From: Arthrobacter globiformis
Lineage (GTDB): Bacteria > Actinomycetota > Actinomycetes > Actinomycetales > Micrococcaceae
Assembly (NCBI RefSeq): GCF_003261175.1
Contig: NZ_QLNP01000006.1
Span: forward strand, 1-60,897
Direction: 5' to 3'
DNA length: 60,897 nucleotides
The position numbers and the translations under genes are program-made. Below are positions 53,359-60,897 of the stretch, one piece after another (the first letter of the stretch is position 1; each line of letters opens with the position of its first letter). The notes under the pieces are model-generated. The model was not told the origin of the DNA, ran no database searches, and was given only the letters and a program-made list of their open reading frames with translations.

Positions 53359-54488
53359 ATGTCAGCCGGTGCGAAACCTTACAGGGATGCGTTGGCTGCA
53401 GCCGTCCGGCATGCGACGCGCTGGCTGGAAAGCCAGCCCAGCCGCCGGGTTGGTCCGCAGCAGGCAGCCCGGGAACTCGCGGCGGCGTTCGACGGAGCGC
53501 TGCCACAGTCCGGCATGCCCCCGGCCGACGTCGTGGACTATCTGGCCAGCCACCCCGAACCGGGCCTCATGGCCATGCCCTCCGGGCGCTTTTTCGGCTG
53601 GGTCATCGGCGGTACCCTCCCGGCTGGACGCCGCGGGCCACTGGCTGCTGCAGCTGCTGGGTCTGCCCGAGGAATCCGACGTCGGCTTCGTCACCGGAAC
53701 TACCATGGCCAATTTCGCCGGGCTAGCCGCCGCCAAGTCTGGCGGATCCCAGGGGTCGGGGCCGGCCCCGGTGCTGGTGTGCCTGCAGGCCGGAAACCTG
53801 CACTCGGGAGCCTTCGACCCCTTCACCGCAGCCACCGCCGTGTCCAAGGCACACGGCGCCTGGGTGCACGTGGACGGGGCCTTCGGACTCTGGGCTGCGG
53901 CCGTCCCGGAGCTCGCAGGGCTGACCGCTGGGGTGGAACGGGCGGATTCCTGGGCCACAGACGCCCACAAGAGTCTGAACGTCCCGTACGACTGCGGCGT
54001 CGTCGCTGTCCGGGATGCGCAAGCGTTGCGCAGCGCCATGGGGCTGAACGCCAGTTACCTCCTTCAGGATGCCGACGGCTCGGGTGATCCCAGCCAGCGG
54101 GTTCCGGAGCTTTCCCGCAGGGCCAGGGGAGTGCCCGTGTGGGCAGCACTGAAGTCCCTGGGCAGGGACGGCGCTGCGGGACAGATCCCGCCTTGCCACG
54201 TCCGCTGCCCAGCTCGGGGAACAGCTCAGGGTCATTGACGGTGTGGAAGTCCTGAACGACGTCGGCTACACCCAAATCTCCGTGGCCTTCGGCGACGACG
54301 CCCCAACCCGGCGTGTGGCGGAGCGGCTCATCGCCGACGGAAAGGTGTGGATGTCCGGTTCCCGTTGGCACGGCAGGGAGGTGGTGCGGATATCTGTCAG
54401 CAACGGGACCACCGACGCCGACGACGTCACCACCGCGGTGGAAGCGGTGCGGAGAGCCGTCGAAGCCGTCCGGTCGGGCGAGCCCTGA
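53359..54488 (+). pseudogene. decayed PLP-dependent decarboxylase
   Basis: Remnants of a group II PLP decarboxylase/aspartate aminotransferase-fold gene are spread over three frames. Frame one (53359 to about 53625) carries the N-terminus to FFGWVIGGTLPA. Frame two (to about 54180) has GFVTGTTMANFAGLAAAK, HGAWVHVDGAFGLWAAA and the PLP Lys in DSWATDAHKSLNVPYDCG. Frame three (to 54488) has VLNDVGYTQISVAF and MSGSRWHGREVVRISVSN. The pieces add to about 375 codons against roughly 470 in the family. Segments are missing after GGTLPA and between AAAKSGG and VLVCLQAGN. Confidence 0.85.
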
Positions 54489-54526
54489 CGGCCCTGTGCG
54501 CTTTGGGGCCTGTGCTCCTGGGGGTC

Positions 54527-55597
54527 CTACGACGGCGATGTGTTCATGGCATCCTCGCCGGGTTCGGGCAAGTCGTGGGCAGCCGGAAGCCCGTCCAGCG
54601 TCCGGCCGGCAAGTGTGCTGGCCACCCAAAGGGACCGGGCCATGTCACCGCCGTGGCCCGGCCTCGAGGCGTAATGCAAGGCGTTATCCACCTCCCGGGC
54701 AAGGCTCCACTGCCGGGCCACTTCCGGGTCCAGCCCGGCCGCGAGGCTGAAGTCATGGCACCGTGCCAGCAGCCCGCCGGCGGGATCCGATGCCGGCAGG
54801 TCCGGGATCCGGTTCCAAAGCACGGGAGCCACGGCGAACTCCGCTTCGCCCACCATCGGCTGCGGGTCGATGGCGGCAAAGCCGTCGGCGGCAGTATTCC
54901 GGACCGAATGGTTGCCTGCCGCATTGTTCGCCCGGGAGTCAGGCCTGGCCAGAATGTTGAGGTAGTGGAAGTCCGTATTGACCAGGACGTCCTCGGAGGA
55001 GCGGCGACCCACGGCGCCTCTGGTCTGGCAAACCTCGAGTGCTGCCTCCAGCAGCCACCGGGGAAACGGACGGCCCAGCTGTTCCCATTCGGCGGGCAGG
55101 TCGTCGCTCCACTGTTCCGCACGGGCGGCCACGTGCACGAATTCCTGCCACTGCGGCCGGGCGTCGGGCACGAGGCTCAGCTCCCGCATGAGCCCGCCCC
55201 ACACCTCAAGGGCGGTATCCATCGGCTCTGTCCGGAGCGACGTGCCCGCGTCCAGGCGCTCAAGGAGCATTGAACAAGTTCCGGCGTCGGAGGCCAGCAA
55301 CTTCACCGCGCCATGGCCGTTCCACAGCGCCAGCGCATGGCGTTCCACCAGGGCTTCGTCATGCGGAAAGGCCACCTTCAATGCTGCTGGCGATCCTGCC
55401 GCGCGGACCGGAACCACAACCGCGCCGTGCCCGCTCCACGGAAACGCTCCCGGTTCCAGATCAAGCTCAAGCTGCCACTGGTCGATCCGGCCGCGGATCA
55501 TGTCGGGAAGGGACGCCAGCCATGCCCTGCCGGCGCTGCTGCGGGAGTAACGGCGCGTTAGGTCCAGGGGGATGGGAACGTCTGGTGGCCGGCTCAC
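54527..55597 (-). CDS. APH(6)/hydroxyurea phosphotransferase family kinase
   Basis: The 356-residue kinase-like protein belongs to the APH_6_hur family. Members inactivate streptomycin (APH(6)) or hydroxyurea (Hur) by phosphorylation. Visible are ALKVAFPHDEA (ATP Lys74), SMLLERLDAG, the catalytic loop VNTDFHYLNIL (Asp209, Asn214) and the metal-binding AIDPQPMVGEAEFAVAPVLWNR. The substrate cannot be predicted, and many chromosomal members have no resistance phenotype. It is convergent with the decarboxylase pseudogene. Confidence 0.85.
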   Translation of the reverse strand: MSRPPDVPIPLDLTRRYSRSSAGRAWLASLPDMIRGRIDQWQLELDLEPGAFPWSGHGAVVVPVRAAGSPAALKVAFPHDEALVERHALALWNGHGAVKLLASDAGTCSMLLERLDAGTSLRTEPMDTALEVWGGLMRELSLVPDARPQWQEFVHVAARAEQWSDDLPAEWEQLGRPFPRWLLEAALEVCQTRGAVGRRSSEDVLVNTDFHYLNILARPDSRANNAAGNHSVRNTAADGFAAIDPQPMVGEAEFAVAPVLWNRIPDLPASDPAGGLLARCHDFSLAAGLDPEVARQWSLAREVDNALHYASRPGHGGDMARSLWVASTLAGRTLDGLPAAHDLPEPGEDAMNTSPS

Positions 55598-55702
55598 AGC
55601 CCCAGCGTAGTGGAGCTGGCCTTGCGGATCGGGGACGCGGGGAGGCTCCTGCCTGGACAGCTGCTGCTTGGACAGCTCCTGCCTGGGCGGCTCCTGGCAC
55701 CG

Positions 55703-56446
55703 CTACACAATGCCGCTGGCGCCTAGCAGGTTGCCGATAGTGAACGTCGCAGCCAGGGCAACGCCGCCGCCCACCACTACGCGTGCCCCCGCCCGGGTTT
55801 TCGAACCGCCGCCAATCCACGCGCCCACGGCCCCCGTCACGGCCAGGGCCAACAGGACAGCTCCGAAAGTCACCGCAACCCGAATGTTCTCGGGAGGGAG
55901 CAGGATGGCCAGCATCGGCAGGATGGCACCCAGCGTGAAGGCGATGGCGGACGCGAAGGCGGCATGCCAGGGGCTCACGATGTCCTGTTCGTCGATATTG
56001 AGCTCCGCGGACAGGTGTGCCGCCAGGGCGTTGTGCTCTGTCAGTTCCCGCGCCACATTCTGGGCTGTTTCCTCGCTAAGGCCCTTGCTCCGGTAGATCG
56101 CGGCAAGTTCCAGCAGCTCCTCTTCCGGTTCCTCGGCAAGTTCGCGCCGTTCCTTCTCGATCAGCGCTTTTTGGCTGTCGCTCTGGCTGCTGACGGAGAC
56201 GTACTCACCCAGGGCCATCGATACGGCACCGCCCACGAGTCCGGCAGCACCGGCCGCGAGGATGGGGCCGTTGTCACTGGTAGCACCGGCCACGCCCACC
56301 ACAATCGCCGCGACCGACACAATCCCGTCGTTGGCTCCGAGGACACCGGCACGCAGCCAGTTCAGGCGGTGCACGAGGTCGTTACTGTGGGGCTCATTGG
56401 CGTGCTGACCCGCAGGGGGCAACGCAGACCTGTCCGCTGAATCCAT
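55703..56446 (-). CDS. VIT1/CCC1 family membrane protein
   Basis: The 247-residue protein has five membrane helices. It carries the VIT motif RLNWLRAGVLGANDGIVSVAAIVVGVAGA in helix 1, and GLVGGAVSMALGEYVSVSSQSDSQKALIEKER in helix 2 leading into the helical metal-binding domain. Helices 3-5 are near the C-terminus. It probably moves Fe2+ or Mn2+. The frame is open 86 codons upstream; the ATG used gives the family-typical start and has TGGAG before it. The DUF4439 gene, a ferritin-like protein, lies upstream on the same strand 62 bp away. Confidence 0.9.
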   Translation of the reverse strand: MDSADRSALPPAGQHANEPHSNDLVHRLNWLRAGVLGANDGIVSVAAIVVGVAGATSDNGPILAAGAAGLVGGAVSMALGEYVSVSSQSDSQKALIEKERRELAEEPEEELLELAAIYRSKGLSEETAQNVARELTEHNALAAHLSAELNIDEQDIVSPWHAAFASAIAFTLGAILPMLAILLPPENIRVAVTFGAVLLALAVTGAVGAWIGGGSKTRAGARVVVGGGVALAATFTIGNLLGASGIV

Positions 56447-56507
56447 GGCTCCAGCAAACCACTTTGCAGCGGCAGGCTGCCAGTGGCTGTCACCGGCCGG
56501 CCCGCGC

Positions 56508-57752
56508 TTAGGGTGCGGTGGGGGTTGCCGCTGCGCCGCCGTCGGTCTGGCGCGGCGAGGGCGCAGCCGGGTCCGGAAGCACCGGCAGGAGCGCGGTGTC
56601 CAGCACAATGCCCGGTACGGGGCCAGGATCGGACCCCCAGCGAATGGTCCGCTGGGCGGCCGCGACCAGCGAGCTGACAGCCCACCGCCGGGTCTCACCC
56701 TCACTCAGCGCCACAAGGTCGCCGTAGACCGGGAGCGTTCCTGCTTCGAGGCTGGCCAGTCCCGCAGCCGGCTTCTGCAGGAACGAGGTGCCAAGGGTGT
56801 AACCCGGTTCACGGGAAGGAACTGACACGCAAAGAGCACGGGTGTAGGCCTCGGCCTGGCCGACGAGGGTTTCATGCGTGGCCAGCAGGGCCCTCGCCTG
56901 GTCCGCTGCCGGCGCGGCCAGGCGGGTCAGCGCTACCTGGTAGCCGTAGACCGTCTCAACTTCTGTCTGGACTACCCGGTTCAGGGCGGCGGCGAGCGTG
57001 GCGCTGTCAGACGGGTCCGCTGTCTTGGTGGACTGGCCACTGTCGTTTGGCTGGGCGTTACCGCCGGCCTCGGCGCTGTTGCCCGATTCGGCGCTGTTGC
57101 CCGGGGAGCTGGTGACGGAGCACGCCCTGGCCGTGTCTCGCTGCGTTGTGACCGGCGCCGCGACGGCAGGCGGTGGGGTTCCCGCAACCTGTGCCAGCGT
57201 CGTCGCCTGAAGCAGTTGGGCGGTTCCTACCGCGGCGAGCAGGCGGGCCATCCCGCCGTCGGCCTTCTCTGCATGGGCGAGGCGTTCCTTGCCGCTCGTG
57301 GACAATGCTGCCACCAGCACGGGCAGCGTGGCCGGGCGCGGCGGTGCTGTCCCCGATGATGCAGCGGCGGAGGGACCAGCGGATCCCGGCGCCCCTGCCG
57401 TTGACTTTGCCCCTGCCGTTGAAATTGCGCCCGGCGCCGACGTGGCGGTGGCGCCGCCCGGAAGAAGGAGCGCCCGCGCCTGCGTAGTCAGCAAAGTCAC
57501 AGTGTGCGAAAACAGCTGCCGCCGTGCACCCGACGACCCGTCCGCGAGCTGCTGGCTGGCAGCCCTTAAATCCAAGGTTTGAGCGAGGGCGGCGGCGCGC
57601 GCCTGCTCGGAGAATGGAGGAGCTGCCGGTGCAGGGGATTCCCCCGGAATCAGCGCAAAACCGAGGCTCAGCACCAGGAATGCGGAGAGTGCCAGCAGGC
57701 CATACCGGAGATAGCTGGCCGGCGTTCTTTTTCGCCCGCTGTCGTCATTCAC
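56508..57752 (-). CDS. membrane-anchored DUF4439 (ferritin-like) protein
   Basis: The 414-residue protein has one N-terminal membrane helix (about 20-38) and a long Ala/Ser/Thr/Pro-rich extracytoplasmic region. The C-terminal helical bundle of DUF4439 (about 255-390: LAAALNRVVQTEVETVYGYQVALTRL, then ALLATHETLVGQAEAY) has the spaced Glu/His residues of ferritin-like folds. A tandem of NSAESGNSAEAGGN-type repeats precedes it. The start is unclear; the GTG at 57752 is used because it lies close before the membrane segment. M. tuberculosis has a similar gene next to rimP-nusA. Confidence 0.75.
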   Translation of the reverse strand: MNDDSGRKRTPASYLRYGLLALSAFLVLSLGFALIPGESPAPAAPPFSEQARAAALAQTLDLRAASQQLADGSSGARRQLFSHTVTLLTTQARALLLPGGATATSAPGAISTAGAKSTAGAPGSAGPSAAASSGTAPPRPATLPVLVAALSTSGKERLAHAEKADGGMARLLAAVGTAQLLQATTLAQVAGTPPPAVAAPVTTQRDTARACSVTSSPGNSAESGNSAEAGGNAQPNDSGQSTKTADPSDSATLAAALNRVVQTEVETVYGYQVALTRLAAPAADQARALLATHETLVGQAEAYTRALCVSVPSREPGYTLGTSFLQKPAAGLASLEAGTLPVYGDLVALSEGETRRWAVSSLVAAAQRTIRWGSDPGPVPGIVLDTALLPVLPDPAAPSPRQTDGGAAATPTAP

Positions 57753-57857
57753 AACAGACCATGTTGTCACGGCCGCGGGGAAGTCCGTGCACCAAGCCGC
57801 CCGGAAAATCGCTACGCTAGTACACACAACATCATCTAACGGGAGGCGGCCGGCATC

Positions 57858-58475
57858 GTGAGCAATGCAGAAGCCACGACTTCATCAGACCGGACCGACG
57901 CGGGAAAGGCTGAACCCGCGGCTGTCCACAATCCCGAGGCTGAGCGCCTCCGGGCGCTGCTGGAGCCCGCAGTCCAGTCGCACCGGCTTTACCTCGAGGA
58001 TGTTGCCATCCACATCGCAGGTTCCAACCGCGTGGTCCACGTCGTGGTGGATCTGCCGCAGGAAGAAACGGGCGGGGTGAGCCTTGACGTCATCGCCGAC
58101 ATCTCCAAGGAACTCTCCGACATCCTGGACAGCGACCCCAACACGGACAGCCGTCCGTATGACCTTGAGGTTTCGTCGCCCGGCGTGGGGCGGCCGCTGA
58201 CCGAGCCCCGGCACTGGCACCGCGCCCGCGGCCGGATGGTCGCGGTCAACGTGATCCAGGGCGAGAACGTCACAGGCAGGATCAGCTCCGTTGACGACGC
58301 CGGCGTGACCCTGGTTCCCGAAATCGCCGTGAAAAAGGGCATGAAGCCCAAACAGGGCGACCCCGTAAAACTTCCTTTCGACAAGATCCGCAGCGGAAAA
58401 GTCGAAATTGAGTTCAGCCGCCTCGACGAGGCCGGTCTGGAAACTGAGCACAATGGACCTTCTGAGGAGGCCTGA
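57858..58475 (+). CDS. rimP: ribosome maturation factor RimP
   Basis: RimP helps assemble the 30S subunit. The 205-residue protein has the N-terminal domain ([31 protein letters not shown]), the [16 protein letters not shown] signature and a C-terminal SH3-like domain. GGGAGG lies ahead of the GTG start. Its stop overlaps nusA's ATG by one base, the standard actinobacterial order. Confidence 0.95.
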   Translation: MSNAEATTSSDRTDAGKAEPAAVHNPEAERLRALLEPAVQSHRLYLEDVAIHIAGSNRVVHVVVDLPQEETGGVSLDVIADISKELSDILDSDPNTDSRPYDLEVSSPGVGRPLTEPRHWHRARGRMVAVNVIQGENVTGRISSVDDAGVTLVPEIAVKKGMKPKQGDPVKLPFDKIRSGKVEIEFSRLDEAGLETEHNGPSEEA

Positions 58476-59452
58476 TGGATATTGACATGAGCGCGCTGAG
58501 ACTCCTGGAGCGTGAGCGCGAAATCCCGCTGGATCTCCTCATTCCCACGATCGAGCAGGCCCTGCTGGTCGCCTACCACAAGTCGCCGGGCGCCTTCGAG
58601 AAGGCCCGCGCGGAGCTGGACCGCAAGAGTGGCCACGTGACCATCTGGGCCACCGAGATCGACGACGACGGTGCACCCATCGGTGAGTTCGAGCACACGC
58701 CGGCCGGGTTCGGCCGCATCGCCGCCAGCACCGCCCGGCAGATCATCCTGCAGCGGCTGCGCGACGTTGAGGACGACAACGTCCTGGGCGAATTCAAGGG
58801 CCGCGAGGGTGAACTCGTTGCCGGGCTGATCCAGCAGGGCAACAACCCGCACATGATCCAGGTCAACCTCGGCGCCGTGGAAGCCCTGCTTCCGCCGCCC
58901 GAGCAGGTGCCGGGGGAGAAGTACATCCACGGCAACCGGCTGCGCGCGTACGTCATCGACGTGCACCGCGGTACCAAGGGCCCGTCCATCACCCTGTCCC
59001 GTTCGCACCCGGGCCTGGTTCGGAAGCTTTTCGAACTGGAGGTCCCCGAGATCGCCGATCGCTCCGTGGAGATCGTCGCCCTGGCCCGCGAAGCCGGGCA
59101 CCGCACTAAGATCGCTGTCAAGGCAAACACCCAGGGCATCAACGCCAAGGGTGCATGCATCGGCGAAATGGGCTCGCGTGTACGGGCGGTCATGACCGAA
59201 CTGAACGACGAAAAGATTGACATCGTTGACTTCAGCGAGGATCCGGCCACCTTCATCGCCAGCGCATTGTCGCCGTCGCGTGTGAATTCAGTCACCATCA
59301 CCGACGAAGCCACCCGCTCGGCCCGCGTCGTTGTGCCGGACTACCAGCTCTCCCTTGCCATCGGCAAGGAGGGTCAGAACGCCCGCCTCGCCGCCAAGCT
59401 GACGGGGTGGCGCATCGATATCGTCTCCGACGCCGCCGCTCCCCGCGGTTAG
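58475..59452 (+). CDS. nusA: transcription termination/antitermination protein NusA
   Basis: NusA binds RNA polymerase and modulates pausing, termination and rRNA antitermination. The 325-residue protein has the N-terminal RNAP-binding domain, an S1 domain (about 120-190), and two KH domains with [48 protein letters not shown] at the end. It lacks the C-terminal acidic repeats of E. coli NusA, as is normal in Actinobacteria. A hairpin between nusA and ylxR may attenuate readthrough. Confidence 0.97.
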   Translation: MDIDMSALRLLEREREIPLDLLIPTIEQALLVAYHKSPGAFEKARAELDRKSGHVTIWATEIDDDGAPIGEFEHTPAGFGRIAASTARQIILQRLRDVEDDNVLGEFKGREGELVAGLIQQGNNPHMIQVNLGAVEALLPPPEQVPGEKYIHGNRLRAYVIDVHRGTKGPSITLSRSHPGLVRKLFELEVPEIADRSVEIVALAREAGHRTKIAVKANTQGINAKGACIGEMGSRVRAVMTELNDEKIDIVDFSEDPATFIASALSPSRVNSVTITDEATRSARVVVPDYQLSLAIGKEGQNARLAAKLTGWRIDIVSDAAAPRG

Positions 59453-59506
59453 CGCTGCGCCGGGCAGGACTCAGACCGTCCGGCACAAGTCCAGACCTCG
59501 ACCGAT

Positions 59507-59533
59507 CTGCCCGCCCCCGCGGCGGGCAGTTTC
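59507..59533 (+). terminator. hairpin/attenuator between nusA and ylxR
   Basis: CTGCCCGCC pairs with GGCGGGCAG around CCCGC, followed by TTTCGGTTT. The U-tract is interrupted, so partial termination is more likely than full. As NusA acts on such signals, feedback on the downstream infB genes is possible. Confidence 0.6.
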
Positions 59534-59568
59534 GGTTTCCCGTTTCGGGTATGGGGCCCGTCAGGGGC

Positions 59569-59574
59569 TAGAAT
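59569..59574 (+). promoter_or_regulatory. candidate -10 element upstream of ylxR
   Basis: TAGAAT after the hairpin could give ylxR-infB their own promoter. The distance to the ylxR start is about 118 bp, leaving a leader; no strong -35 is visible. Confidence 0.4.
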
Positions 59575-59691
59575 AGAACGTGGCCGCGCCTAGCGGCCGG
59601 CATCAGCGTGTTCGTGCGCCCGGGTTCCTGCCGAAAGGCAGTGGCGGGTGGCCGGGCACGCAGATAGGTACAGGCAGGAAGATACTCGGCA

Positions 59692-60033
59692 GTGGCACAC
59701 GTGCAACAACTCGGGAATCAGCCGCAGCGTACCTGCATTGGATGCCGGAAAAAGGGGCCGCGGTCAGAGTTGCTCCGGCTCGTCTCCGACACCGGCGGTT
59801 CGTCCGCCGTCGTGGTGGATGAACGACGCCGGATGGCTGGCCGGGGTGCATGGCTGCACCCCAGCGAAGCGTGCCTGGCCCTGGCGGTCAAGCGGCGAGC
59901 CTTCGGGAGGGCCCTCAACGGGGCAACCGGAACCGCCGCCGTCGAACGCCGGATAACGGCAGGAGCGCACGCTGCGGACGTCCCGGCGTCTGCAGTACCA
60001 ACCGTCCAACCTGAAAGCGGGTCAGAAATCTGA
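59692..60033 (+). CDS. YlxR family RNA-binding protein (RNase P modulator)
   Basis: The 113-residue protein has the YlxR (DUF448) motifs RTCIGCRKKGPRSELLRLV and GRGAWLHPSEACLALAVKRRAFGRAL. In other bacteria YlxR/RnpM binds RNase P RNA and modulates it. The C-terminus extends about 25 residues with low complexity. The start is a GTG. It lies in the conserved nusA-ylxR-infB order. Confidence 0.9.
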   Translation: MAHVQQLGNQPQRTCIGCRKKGPRSELLRLVSDTGGSSAVVVDERRRMAGRGAWLHPSEACLALAVKRRAFGRALNGATGTAAVERRITAGAHAADVPASAVPTVQPESGSEI

Positions 60034-60185
60034 TGGAAACCCGATGAGTTCCCAGCGATGAGCGCGTAACGATGACAACTTTGTTGCGCTCTGCAATGGG
60101 CCTTTCAGCTGTAACCGCAGCGGGGGCCCGCAGTAAGAAGTAGACGGTTCGTGCCTGGCTCGGTGCGGACCGAGACAGGAGAAAT

Positions 60186-60897
60186 GTGGCCAAGGTCCGC
60201 GTACATGAGCTTGCAAAAGAGCTCGGTATTACTTCCAAAGATGCAGTAACCAAACTGCAGGAACTGGGCGAATTTGTTCGCTCCGCCTCTTCCACCATTG
60301 AGGCCCCCGTGGTGCGGAAACTCCGCAACGCGTTCCCGGCTGCCGCCGCTTCGAAGTCCGAAGCCCCCGCCGCCGCCCCCAAGTCCCCGGCCAAGCCGGC
60401 GGAATCCCGACCCGCGCCGGCTCCCGGCCCCGCTGCCCCCAAGGCTGCGGCGCCTGCTCCGGCTCCCGCACCGTCACCGGCACCGGCCCCCAAGGCCGAG
60501 GCGCCTGCAGCTCCGGCTGCTCCCGCCGCCCCGGCAGCTCCGGCTGCCTCGACGCCTGCTGCGCCCTCCACTGGTGCCAAGCCGGGAGCGCGTCCCGCGC
60601 CCAAGGCAGAGACCCCCTCACGTCCGGGCGGCGCTCCGCGTCCCGGTGGCCCCCGCCCCGGCAACAACCCCTTCGCCACGTCCCAGGGCATGCCCCGCGG
60701 CCGCGGTGGAGACGGCGAACGTCCGCCGCGCCCGGGCAACAACCCGTTTGCAACTTCCCAAGGCATGCCCCGTCCCGGAGGCGGCCGCACTGATGGCGAG
60801 CGTCCCGGCGGTCCGCGTCCGGCAGCCGGTGCAGGCGGACCCCGTCCCGGTGCTCCGCGTCCCGGCGCTACGCCCGGCCCGCGTCCTGCGGCTGGCG
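60186..60897 (+). CDS. infB: translation initiation factor IF-2 (partial, 5' end)
   Basis: IF-2 brings initiator tRNA to the 30S subunit. Only the first 237 codons are in the window; the gene runs off the end. The N-terminus [36 protein letters not shown] is the IF2_N domain, with the GTG at 60186 preceded by GACAGGAGAAAT. The rest is the long Ala/Pro-rich then Gly/Arg/Pro-rich linker typical of Actinobacteria, including a tandem copy of [16 protein letters not shown]. The GTPase domains lie beyond the window. Confidence 0.95.
   Translation, partial: MAKVRVHELAKELGITSKDAVTKLQELGEFVRSASSTIEAPVVRKLRNAFPAAAASKSEAPAAAPKSPAKPAESRPAPAPGPAAPKAAAPAPAPAPSPAPAPKAEAPAAPAAPAAPAAPAASTPAAPSTGAKPGARPAPKAETPSRPGGAPRPGGPRPGNNPFATSQGMPRGRGGDGERPPRPGNNPFATSQGMPRPGGGRTDGERPGGPRPAAGAGGPRPGAPRPGATPGPRPAAG

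Noticed and set aside
60600-60790. Tandem repeat in infB as an unusual element
   Set aside because: Repeated Gly/Arg/Pro-rich segments such as [16 protein letters not shown] are normal in the long N-terminal linker of actinobacterial IF-2.
1-60897. Mobile elements, prophage and CRISPR arrays
   Set aside because: No transposase, integrase or regularly spaced repeat was found. The holin-like gene at 7117 belongs to a chromosomal actinobacterial family and has no phage genes near it.

Overview
The window is chromosomal DNA from a high-GC Gram-positive bacterium, most likely Arthrobacter or Pseudarthrobacter (Micrococcaceae). I infer this from the strong G/C third-position bias, frequent GTG starts, an HspR-type HAIR operator, the actinobacterial order dxr-rip-ispG-GNAT-proS and rimP-nusA-ylxR-infB, and a leucine locus whose gene content matches the mycobacterial bkd/acc/sco region. 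No insertion sequence, prophage or CRISPR array is visible.

Layout. 1-4.6 kb: dusB, dgt and dnaG. 4.6-5 kb: two identical tRNA-Asn genes, each with its own terminator. 5-13.4 kb: mixed housekeeping and accessory genes (Bcr/CflA efflux, holin-like protein, CDP-alcohol phosphatidyltransferase, DMT transporter, GT4 glycosyltransferase, tRNA-Met, an acyl-CoA dehydrogenase, an M23 peptidase). 13.4-18.8 kb: rpsB-tsf, pyrH-frr-cdsA and a DivIVA-repeat protein. 18.8-24.9 kb: two acetate-type Na+/solute symporters, each with a small membrane partner, flanking a LytS/LytTR two-component system. 24.9-27.3 kb: small membrane proteins and an Lrp regulator. 27.4-39.8 kb: a complete leucine/branched-chain keto-acid route (E1a, E1b, E2, TetR regulator, methylcrotonyl-CoA carboxylase, acyl-CoA dehydrogenase, CoA-transferase, MaoC hydratase, CitE-like lyase). 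39.9-44 kb: a HAIR-controlled ClpC-like ATPase and a lipase maturation factor. 44.1-53.3 kb: dxr, rip, a SatD/DUF3307-like pair, yciI, ispG, a GNAT enzyme, proS and a TSUP transporter. 53.3-57.8 kb: a decayed PLP decarboxylase, an APH(6)/Hur kinase, a VIT-family protein and a DUF4439 protein. 57.8 kb to the end: rimP, nusA, ylxR and the start of infB.

How it fits together. In the leucine locus the ketoacid dehydrogenase feeds isovaleryl-CoA to the acyl-CoA dehydrogenase and the carboxylase. MaoC plus the CitE-like lyase stand where crotonase and HMG-CoA lyase would normally be, and ScoAB recovers acetoacetate. A shared 16-bp motif (GTTA-N8-TAAC) sits twice between the TetR and carboxylase genes, and once about 20 kb away before a glutaryl-CoA-dehydrogenase-like gene, which suggests one regulon. 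CRP/GlxR-like palindromes sit before both the E1a gene and the symporter pair.

The best candidate for an under-described system is the SatD gene with its overlapping membrane partner at 46.7-48.0 kb. The SatD protein has motifs reminiscent of a class III nucleotide-cyclase core followed by a helix-turn-helix, and the pair splits a conserved gene neighbourhood.
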